A DNA stretch of 13,621 bases, from positions 1 through 13,621 of the forward strand of contig DUEB01000010.1 in the NCBI GenBank assembly GCA_011176655.1. The letters are read 5' to 3'. Shown here one piece after another: positions 7,014-12,746 of this stretch (within the stretch, counting starts at the first letter, position 1; the number at the start of each line of letters is the position of its first letter). The notes under the pieces were generated by a model. That model searched no databases, had not been told where the DNA came from, and worked only from the letters and a program-made list of their open reading frames with translations. Source of the stretch: Dehalococcoidia bacterium (GTDB lineage Bacteria; Chloroflexota; Dehalococcoidia; Dehalococcoidales; UBA5760). The translations under genes were made by a program, and so were the position numbers.

Positions 7014-8180
7014 ATGGCGGCGAGAGCATTTTTAGTTCCTCCGGTGCTGATTTTCGGCTCAGGGGCTGCCCGGCAGATTGGTGAGGAGAGCCGGAAGTTC
7101 GGGGGCAAAAAGGGACTGATTATTACCGATGAAGTGCTGCTTAAACTGGGCGCACTGGAGGGCATCGAGCAGGCCCTTAGTCAGGCTGAGATTCAGTTTG
7201 CGGTATATTCGGGTGTCTTCACTGAGCCGACGGTAGATTTTGTGCAGGAGGGCATCAGGAGTTACCGGGAGAGCGGCTGTGACTTTTTATTAGCCGTCGG
7301 CGGCGGCAGCGCCATTGATACCGCCAAGGCAATTGCCGTTATGGCTACCAATAGCGGCGCCATTGGAGATTACCAGGGAGCTAACAAGGTCAGGGAGCCG
7401 GGGGCCCCCCTGATTGCCGTGCCCACCACGGCCGGCACCGGCAGCGAGGTCACCCAGTTTACCATCATTACCGATACCAAGAGGGATGTCAAAATGCTCA
7501 TTGCCAGCCCCTTCCTTATCCCCCGGAAGGCTATCGTCGACCCGCTGCTGACGCTGTCCATGCCGCGCGGCCTGACTGCGGCTACGGGAATAGATGCCCT
7601 GACTCATGCTATCGAGGCCTACGTTTCGGTGAAGGCCCAGCCGATGAGCGACATCTTCGCTCTTTCCGCCATTGAGCTTATCTCAGGTAGTCTGAGGCAG
7701 GCCTGGTCTAACGGAAATAACAGGGAGGCTAGAGAGAAGACCATGCTCGGGGCGCTTCAGGCGGGTATTGCCTTCAGCAACTCCTCGGTGGCTCTGGTTC
7801 ACGGGATGAGCCGGCCTATTGGCGCCTATTTCCACGTTGCCCACGGGGTTTCAAATGCGGCTCTGCTCAGTGTCGTTACCGAGTTCAGCCTGATTGGTAA
7901 TCCAGAAAGATATGCCCGTGTTGCTAAGGCTATGGGGGAGAATATCGAAGGTCTCACCATTCTGGAGGCGTCCGATATGGCGGCTGAGGCGGTAGCCAGG
8001 TTGATAGAGGATATTGAGATACCCTCGCTCCCGGAGTTGGGGGTGGAGGAAGATAAGCTGGATAAGCTGGCGCCCAAGATGGCGGAGGATGCCATTGCCA
8101 GCGGTAGCCCGGCCAATAACCCCCGACAGGCGACCAAAGAGGAGATAGTTGAGCTCTATAAGCTAGCTTACGTACAGTAA
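7014..8180 (+). CDS. Iron-containing (group III) alcohol dehydrogenase
   Basis: A 388-residue NAD(P)-linked alcohol dehydrogenase of the FucO/1,3-propanediol dehydrogenase family, which reduces an aldehyde to an alcohol or the reverse. The cofactor motif GGGSAIDTAKA is at 96-106 and PTTAGTGSEVT at 137-147. All four metal ligands of the family are present: Asp194 and His198 (GIDALTHAIEAY), His263 (LVHGMS) and His277 (FHVAHGVS), at positions matching E. coli FucO almost exactly. It begins 23 bases after rplK with AAGGAGG in the gap, so it is almost certainly on the same mRNA. The next gene encodes an acyl-CoA-forming type aldehyde dehydrogenase, so the two could act in series between an alcohol and an acyl-CoA. 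The substrate is unknown; 3-hydroxypropionate, lactaldehyde or ethanol-like compounds are possible. Confidence 0.95.
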   Translation: MAARAFLVPPVLIFGSGAARQIGEESRKFGGKKGLIITDEVLLKLGALEGIEQALSQAEIQFAVYSGVFTEPTVDFVQEGIRSYRESGCDFLLAVGGGSAIDTAKAIAVMATNSGAIGDYQGANKVREPGAPLIAVPTTAGTGSEVTQFTIITDTKRDVKMLIASPFLIPRKAIVDPLLTLSMPRGLTAATGIDALTHAIEAYVSVKAQPMSDIFALSAIELISGSLRQAWSNGNNREAREKTMLGALQAGIAFSNSSVALVHGMSRPIGAYFHVAHGVSNAALLSVVTEFSLIGNPERYARVAKAMGENIEGLTILEASDMAAEAVARLIEDIEIPSLPELGVEEDKLDKLAPKMAEDAIASGSPANNPRQATKEEIVELYKLAYVQ

Positions 8181-8204
8181 GTAATCTGTGCAAGGAGGTC
8201 AGGC

Positions 8205-9689
8205 ATGGCAGTTTTAGAAGAGCCGATAAAAGGCGTACCACTGGTCAAGAACTATATCAACGGGGAGTGGGTTGAATCCAAGGGTGAGATTAAGGATGTG
8301 GTCAATCCGGCCAAGTATGAGACCATCGGTAAGGTGCCGATTTCGACCCGGGATGAGATAGACGCTGCGGTAAAGGCGTCCCAGGAGGCCTTTCCCGACT
8401 GGAGGCGGACGACGCCGGTGGCCCGGGCGAGATATGTCTTCCGGCTCAAGAATCTGCTTGAGGAGCATTTTGAGGAGGTCAGCCGGGTCCAGACACAGGA
8501 GCACGGCAAGACGATAGACGAGTCACGGGGAGAGACGAGGCGCGGCACCGAGAATGTAGAGGTGGCCTGTGGCATTCCCACCCTGCAGATGGGCTATAAT
8601 CTGGAGGATATTGCCACGGGTATCGATGAGTATCTGATTCGTAACCCTCTGGGGGTTTTCGGTATCATCGGACCGTTTAACTTCCCGTTTATGATTCCGC
8701 TGTGGTCGGCGCCGTATGCGGTGGCTACCGGTAACTGTGTTATCGTCAAGCCCTCGAGCGAAGACCCCTTCAGCCAGCTAAAGATTGCGGAGCTGGTCGA
8801 AGAGGCCGGTTTCCCGCCGGGCGTATGGAATGTGGTCAATGGCGGCCGGGTGGTGGTCACGGGCATGCTGGAGCACCCGGGTATCCAGGGGATAGCCTTC
8901 GTCGGTTCTACGCCCACCGCCAAATATATCTACCAGAAGTGCGGTGAGACCGGCAAGCGGGTTATTGCTCAGGGCGGCGCCAAGAACTTTATCGTCGTCA
9001 TGCCGGACTGTAATGTCAACGCTACCATCACCTCCCTGATGACATCGTTTTTCGGTAACACGGGGCAGAGGTGCCTCTCGGGGGCTAATCTTCTGATTGT
9101 CGGCGACGATAAATTCTACAACAGCTTTATAGAAAAGGTCGCCGATTCGGTATCGAAGATAGTCATCGGCTACGGGCTTGATGAGTCGGTTCAGATGGGC
9201 CCCCTGCGCGATACAGAGAAGAAGCAGCGGGTTCTGGGGTATATCGACAGTGGTATCCAGGCCGGCGCCCGGCTCATGCTTGACGGGAGAACATTTAAGA
9301 TCAGGGGCGACTATCCGGACACCTGCTTCCTCGGGCCGTCCGTCTTTGAGAAGGTGACGCCGGATATGAAGATAGCCAGAGAGGAAATCTTCGGGCCGGT
9401 GATGAGTGTCATGCGCGCCAAGAGCCTGGATGAGGCCATAGATGTGGTTAACGACTGTGATTTTGGTAACGGTCACGCCATTTTTACCGCGGATGGCAAG
9501 AGTGCCCGGCAGTTTCAATACGATGTGGTCAGCGGTAACATTGGCATTAATATCGGTATCGTGGCGCCGATGGCCTTCTTCCCCTTCAGTGGCATGAAGG
9601 ACTCCTTCTTTGGCATATTGCACACGCAGGGTAAGGAGGCGGTCCGTTTCTTTACCGAAAGTAAGGTCGTCATCCAGCGGTGGTTCTAA
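8205..9689 (+). CDS. Methylmalonate-semialdehyde dehydrogenase-type (CoA-acylating) aldehyde dehydrogenase
   Basis: A 494-residue aldehyde dehydrogenase most like the MmsA/IolA family, which oxidises (methyl)malonate semialdehyde to propionyl- or acetyl-CoA with NAD and CoA. Visible features: RRGTENVE (112-119, where the family has GRGIENVE), GPFNFPFMIPLW (156-167) with oxyanion Asn159, VKPSSEDP (181-188), FVGSTPTAKYIY (232-243), catalytic Cys290 in GQRC, EEIFGP (393-398) and the C-terminal PMAFFPFSGMKDSFFG (455-470). The usual general-base Glu segment (ELGGK) is replaced by GGAKNF (257-262), as in the CoA-dependent family, where water is not the acceptor. The canonical family has a single Gly before AKN; here there are two. 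AAGGAGG precedes ATG, 24 bases after the dehydrogenase. The true substrate could be another short aldehyde. Confidence 0.93.
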   Translation: MAVLEEPIKGVPLVKNYINGEWVESKGEIKDVVNPAKYETIGKVPISTRDEIDAAVKASQEAFPDWRRTTPVARARYVFRLKNLLEEHFEEVSRVQTQEHGKTIDESRGETRRGTENVEVACGIPTLQMGYNLEDIATGIDEYLIRNPLGVFGIIGPFNFPFMIPLWSAPYAVATGNCVIVKPSSEDPFSQLKIAELVEEAGFPPGVWNVVNGGRVVVTGMLEHPGIQGIAFVGSTPTAKYIYQKCGETGKRVIAQGGAKNFIVVMPDCNVNATITSLMTSFFGNTGQRCLSGANLLIVGDDKFYNSFIEKVADSVSKIVIGYGLDESVQMGPLRDTEKKQRVLGYIDSGIQAGARLMLDGRTFKIRGDYPDTCFLGPSVFEKVTPDMKIAREEIFGPVMSVMRAKSLDEAIDVVNDCDFGNGHAIFTADGKSARQFQYDVVSGNIGINIGIVAPMAFFPFSGMKDSFFGILHTQGKEAVRFFTESKVVIQRWF

Positions 9690-9703
9690 TGGGGGGTAAC
9701 GAT

Positions 9704-10132
9704 ATGAGACTGCAAACGGCTTCTTCGGTTATCAGCTTTTCTAGGGAGCTTGAAGGCGAGTCGGCGAAGTTTTACGAGGCTCTGGCAGAGAAGTTCGCTG
9801 AAGGCAAAGATAGCTTTCTCTCCTTTGCTCAAGAGAACCGGAAGTATATCGTGCAGGTTGAGAGGGCCTACTACGGGGTTATCAGCGATGCCATCGAGGG
9901 CTGCTTTGCCTTCGATTTGGAGCCGGGTGACTATGCCCTTGAGACGACGCTGGCTGAGAGTGCAGACTATTCTGAAGCGTTGGGTCGGGCGGTTAAGATA
10001 GAAGAGACGATGGTGAAGTTCTACACCACGGCTGCGGAACAATCAAAGTCTCTGATGGCTGATGTGCCGCGGGCCTTTATGCTCATCGTGAGAAAGAGAA
10101 ATGAGCGTCTGGCTAAGCTAAAGTCGCTTTGA
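9704..10132 (+). CDS. Ferritin-like four-helix protein lacking histidine ligands
   Basis: A 142-residue all-helical protein I place in the ferritin-like/rubrerythrin-like fold by pattern only. Two similar helix pairs can be seen: RELEGESAKFYEALAE (14-29) with FAQENRKYIVQVERAYY (41-57), and AVKIEETMVKFYTTAAE (96-112) with LIVRKRNERLAKLK (128-141). In active diiron members the second helix of each pair has ExxH; here these are ENRK and ERLA, and the whole protein contains no His. A metal-free scaffold or adaptor role is therefore more likely than oxidase activity, though Glu-only iron binding is not excluded. In-frame GTG 9680 and ATG 9689 exist, but ATG 9704 has GGGGGG (9691-9696) at 7 bases and is preferred. 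It is 14 bases after the aldehyde dehydrogenase and 54 before rplA. Confidence 0.7.
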   Translation: MRLQTASSVISFSRELEGESAKFYEALAEKFAEGKDSFLSFAQENRKYIVQVERAYYGVISDAIEGCFAFDLEPGDYALETTLAESADYSEALGRAVKIEETMVKFYTTAAEQSKSLMADVPRAFMLIVRKRNERLAKLKSL

Positions 10133-10186
10133 GGCGGGGCTGATTTATGGAGCCTGCCTGGAATATGGAGGAGAGATAGGGTAGAG

Positions 10187-10900
10187 ATGACAAAGCGTGG
10201 GAAGAAATATCAGGAGACGTTAAAACTGCTGGACGGGGGGGGGACTTACTCCCCGGAGGAAGGTATTGAGCTAGCCAAGAAGATGGCTTATGCCAAGTTC
10301 GATGAGACGGTTGAGCTTCATCTCAGGATGGGTGTTGACCCCAGAAATGCCACCCAGCAGGTGCGTGGGGTGGCGCTACTGCCCCACGGGCTGGGGAAAG
10401 AGGTGCGGGTTCTGGTCTTCGCTCAGGGTGAGGCTGAGAGAATCGCCAAGGACGCCGGCGCTGATTTCGTGGGTAGCGACGAGCTGGTAAAGAAGATAGA
10501 GGGCGGCTGGTTAGATTTTGACTCCGCCATGGCTACCCCGGATATGATGAGCCGGGTGGGCAAGCTGGGCAAGATTTTAGGAAGGCGGGGACTGATGCCC
10601 AACCCCAAATCGGGGACGGTAGTGGCTGCGGAAGACCTGCCCCGGGTAATTGGCGATGCGCGTAAGGGTCGGGTGGAGTTCAAGCTGGACCGGACGGCTA
10701 TCATCCATGTCCCGCTGGGCAAGGCCAGTTTTGAGAGTGACCGGCTGCGGGATAACCTGACGGCGGTGATTGAGGCGGTGGTCAGGGCTAAACCCAGCGG
10801 CGCCAAGGGTCAGTATGTTAAGTCGGCCTCGCTGAGTACGACTATGGGGCCGGGGGTAAAGCTTGACCTTTCTTCAACCCTGGCGTTGAGTTCCGGTTGA
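10187..10900 (+). CDS. rplA: 50S ribosomal protein L1
   Basis: L1 (237 residues) forms the mobile L1 stalk and in many bacteria represses its own operon. It has the expected blocks: KFDETVELHLRMGVDPR, LPHGLGKEVRVLVFA, GRRGLMPNPKSGTV and IGDARKGRVEFKLD. Length is normal. A nine-base G run (10235-10243) codes for Gly17-Gly19 in a segment where length can vary. The nearest purine-rich site is GGAGGAGA (10168-10175), rather far (11 bases) from ATG. It normally sits right after rplK; here it follows a ferritin-like gene. A separate promoter and leader lie between it and rplJ. Confidence 0.97.
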   Translation: MTKRGKKYQETLKLLDGGGTYSPEEGIELAKKMAYAKFDETVELHLRMGVDPRNATQQVRGVALLPHGLGKEVRVLVFAQGEAERIAKDAGADFVGSDELVKKIEGGWLDFDSAMATPDMMSRVGKLGKILGRRGLMPNPKSGTVVAAEDLPRVIGDARKGRVEFKLDRTAIIHVPLGKASFESDRLRDNLTAVIEAVVRAKPSGAKGQYVKSASLSTTMGPGVKLDLSSTLALSSG

Positions 10901-10958
10901 GGCGGCTCGGGCGGGTCTGATTAACAACCTGAGAGTCTCCGACAAAGTGTGAGCCTAG

Positions 10959-10987
10959 TTTAGCAATCCAGAAATTTCTGGTAGAAT
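10959..10987 (+). promoter_or_regulatory. Extended -10 promoter for rplJL with palindromic spacer
   Basis: TAGAAT (10982-10987) is preceded by TGG, an extended -10, and lies 17 bases after a weak -35 TTTAGC (10959-10964). The spacer holds the perfect palindrome CCAGAAATTTCTGG (10968-10981), which could be a protein-binding site. Transcription from about 10994 would begin just before the L10 leader. Confidence 0.55.
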
Positions 10988-10993
10988 TAAGGC

Positions 10994-11221
10994 AGCTTAA
11001 CAATCTATGAGTTCCTGAGACAGTGGGTGCCGGTTAGGGCTTAAATCCTCTTTGCCTGCCGAGGAGAAAAAGGGTTTAAATCGAATTCGGGGTGCTGTTA
11101 CCTGGAGTCCCCGAAGGCGGTTCAGACTTGAAGCCCTGGTGCCGTCGGCGCGAGGGCTTTTTGGTAGCCCTAAAGCGGCGGCTGGAGAGCCGGTAGATTT
11201 TTGAGTATTTAGGGGAAGGAG
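10994..11221 (+). ncRNA. L10-type ribosomal leader upstream of rplJ
   Basis: This 331-base gap holds a structured leader resembling the L10 leader family that binds the L10-(L12) complex for feedback control. Recognisable parts are CAGTGGGTGCC (11021-11031), CCTCTTTGCCTGCCGAGG (11047-11064) and a 7-pair stem TTCGGGG/CCCCGAA (11086-11092 with 11109-11115), followed by an intrinsic terminator (11131-11162) before the rplJ ribosome binding site. AGGGCTT at 11036-11042 duplicates the terminator's 3' arm and could pair with its 5' arm as an antiterminator. A third alternative partner, AGCCCT, lies at 11166-11171. The start of the RNA is inferred from the promoter. Confidence 0.75.
11131..11162 (+). 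terminator. Intrinsic terminator (attenuator) in the rplJ leader
   Basis: AAGCCCT (11131-11137) pairs with AGGGCTT (11153-11159), with an inner GCCG/GGC stem, and is followed by a run of five T (11158-11162). It lies 66 bases before the rplJ start, so it should set how much transcript reaches rplJL. Confidence 0.8.
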
Positions 11222-11231
11222 GTTAGCATGG

Positions 11232-11756
11232 ATGTCTAGGGAAAAGAAGGCAAGAACCATTGATAGTCTGGAGGAGGTTTTCTCCAAGTGTAGCCTTGGT
11301 ATTCTAACCGACTACCGGGGGCTTTCCGCTCATGAGATGACCGTCCTGAGGCGCCGGCTGGGGGAGCTGGGCATTGAGTACCGGGTGGTGAAGAACACCT
11401 TAGCCCGCTTTGCCGCCGAAAGGCTGGGTCGGAGCGACCTGGCGGCTGCCTTTGAAGGGCCGGTGGCTCTGGCGGTGGGCTACGGCGAGATAGTCGAGCC
11501 GGCTAAGGTGCTGGCTGACTACATAAACATCGCCAAGTCTATCCTGACCATCAAGGGTGGGTTTTTAGGGGATAGAGTGCTTACCTCGGAAGAGGTGTCG
11601 GTTCTTTCTAAACTCCCGTCGTGGGAGGTATTGGTGGCTAGGGTTCTCGGTGCTATGCAGGGCCCCATCGTGGCCCTGGTTTACTGTCTTAACGGCCCGA
11701 TAGCCGGGCTGGCGAGGGTGTTTCAGGCTAGAATTAAACAACTGGAGGGAGAATAA
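11232..11756 (+). CDS. rplJ: 50S ribosomal protein L10
   Basis: L10 (174 residues) anchors L7/L12 dimers to the ribosome stalk. [10 protein letters not shown] (27-36) and the RNA-binding [10 protein letters not shown] are present, and the C-terminal helix (about 140-174) that carries L12 dimers is complete. The AAGGAGG site (11216-11222) sits before two close ATGs. ATG 11228 opens only ATGGATGTCTAG (Met-Asp-Val-stop), so the real start is ATG 11232, 9 bases after the site. Synthesis is probably controlled by the attenuator upstream. rplL starts two bases after the stop's first codon neighbour (one-base gap), so they form one unit. Confidence 0.96.
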   Translation: MSREKKARTIDSLEEVFSKCSLGILTDYRGLSAHEMTVLRRRLGELGIEYRVVKNTLARFAAERLGRSDLAAAFEGPVALAVGYGEIVEPAKVLADYINIAKSILTIKGGFLGDRVLTSEEVSVLSKLPSWEVLVARVLGAMQGPIVALVYCLNGPIAGLARVFQARIKQLEGE

Positions 11757-11757
11757 G

Positions 11758-12384
11758 ATGGCAGAAAAAGAAGCCGAAGTGAAACAGGACGCTGCTGGTG
11801 AGGCGGCTGAAGTCGAAAAGCAGCCCGAAGAGGAGAAGGCGGTGGAAGTGAAGCAGGACGCTGCTGGTGAGGCGGCCGAAGCCGAAAAGCAGCCTGAAGA
11901 AAAAAAGGCGGCGGCTGAAGTTGAGCCGAAGGCAGCAGCTAAGGTAGCCAAGAAGACGGCTGGCGAGGCCAAAGAAAAGGGGACTACCCAGGCCGGGAAG
12001 CCGGCTCAGAAGGCGGCCGTTAAGGACATGATAGAGGTCATAAAGAAGATGACGGTGCTTGATTTGTCTGAGCTGGTGAAGGCTCTGGAGACCGAATTCG
12101 GCGTTAGTGCCGCGGTTCCCATGGCGGCGGCACCGGTCGCGGCGTCTGAAGCCCCGGCGGCTGAAGAGGAAAAGACGGAGTTTAACGTTATCCTTAAGGA
12201 AGCCGGCGGTAACCGGATTGCCGTGATTAAAGCGGTGCGTGAGCTGAGTGGTCTGGGGCTGAAGGAGTCCAAGGACCTGGTGGAAGGTGTCCCCAAGCCG
12301 GTGAGGGAGGGGGTTACTAAGGACGAGGCGGCGGCTGCCAAGGAGAAGCTGGAAGCAGCCGGGGCTACGGTTGAAGTTACCTAG
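11758..12384 (+). CDS. rplL: 50S ribosomal protein L7/L12 with long N-terminal extension
   Basis: L7/L12 forms the stalk dimers that recruit translation GTPases. The core is normal: a dimerising N-terminal domain (about 89-118, [20 protein letters not shown]), an Ala/Pro hinge (119-138) and a C-terminal factor-binding domain (139-208, with [21 protein letters not shown]). The family norm is 120-130 residues; here there are 208. The extra first 88 or so residues are rich in Lys, Glu and Ala and contain a 23-residue tandem duplication (7-29 and 30-52), then a basic Ala/Lys tract like a linker-histone tail. ATG 11758 has GGAGGGAG just upstream inside rplJ, so the long form should be made. An internal ATG at 12028 would give a near-normal 118-residue protein but has AAGGA only three bases away, a poor site. 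Confidence 0.95.
   Translation: MAEKEAEVKQDAAGEAAEVEKQPEEEKAVEVKQDAAGEAAEAEKQPEEKKAAAEVEPKAAAKVAKKTAGEAKEKGTTQAGKPAQKAAVKDMIEVIKKMTVLDLSELVKALETEFGVSAAVPMAAAPVAASEAPAAEEEKTEFNVILKEAGGNRIAVIKAVRELSGLGLKESKDLVEGVPKPVREGVTKDEAAAAKEKLEAAGATVEVT
11776..11913 (+). repeat. 69-base tandem duplication in the 5' part of rplL
   Basis: Two adjacent 69-base units (11776-11844 and 11845-11913) match at 61 of 69 positions and keep the reading frame. Each encodes 23 residues starting [12 protein letters not shown]. Most of the eight differences are third-position or conservative changes, which suggests a duplication that has been kept as protein rather than a very recent copying error. Confidence 0.92.
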
Positions 12385-12421
12385 TATGCGCTTCTGGCCG
12401 TTAAGTCTCGGCTAAATCCGG

Positions 12422-12450
12422 TTGCAAATGGTCTTGATAGCGCCTATAAT
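12422..12450 (+). promoter_or_regulatory. Promoter for the small membrane-protein gene
   Basis: TTGCAA (12422-12427) and a perfect TATAAT (12445-12450) are separated by 17 bases. Transcription would begin near 12457, leaving only about 14 bases before the ATG at 12471, with no ribosome binding site in that leader. Confidence 0.65.
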
Positions 12451-12470
12451 CCCTCTTAGAGACTTTTAGT

Positions 12471-12740
12471 ATGGGGGTGAGCTTGCCCTACCCGGATAGC
12501 TTTGTCCTGCTCATTATGGGTATTGTCTTTACCGCCGTCGGTGCCGGGATACTCGGCTGGAGCCGGTGGGCGGAGAGGCGTTACTACGACACCCTGACGT
12601 CGCGTACTGATATGAGGGAGTTCCTGGAGAGCACCCCGGAGCGTTCCGGGTACGGAGCGCTCCGCATGGGGGGGCTTATCAGCATTATAGTCGGTGCGGT
12701 TTTCCTGGGCATCGTGGCTTTCTTACACTTCGGGGGGTGA
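12471..12740 (+). CDS. Small two-helix membrane protein of unknown function
   Basis: An 89-residue protein I do not recognise. Two hydrophobic helices at about 11-30 (FVLLIMGIVFTAVGAGILGW) and 66-86 flank a polar, charged loop (31-65) containing SRWAERRYYD and ESTPERSGYG. Both ends are short, so it should be a hairpin in the cytoplasmic membrane; the Arg-rich start of the loop suggests the loop faces the cytoplasm by the positive-inside rule. It has its own promoter (12422-12450) and an almost leaderless start without a Shine-Dalgarno site. It ends 6 bases from the convergent comM gene. It could be a small membrane regulator or subunit, but nothing in the sequence shows which. Confidence 0.7.
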   Translation: MGVSLPYPDSFVLLIMGIVFTAVGAGILGWSRWAERRYYDTLTSRTDMREFLESTPERSGYGALRMGGLISIIVGAVFLGIVAFLHFGG

Positions 12741-12746
12741 GAAGGC

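Noticed and set aside
12385..12421. Hairpin TGGCCG/CGGCTA after rplL as a terminator
   Set aside because: Six weak pairs, one of them G-T, and no T-run after it.
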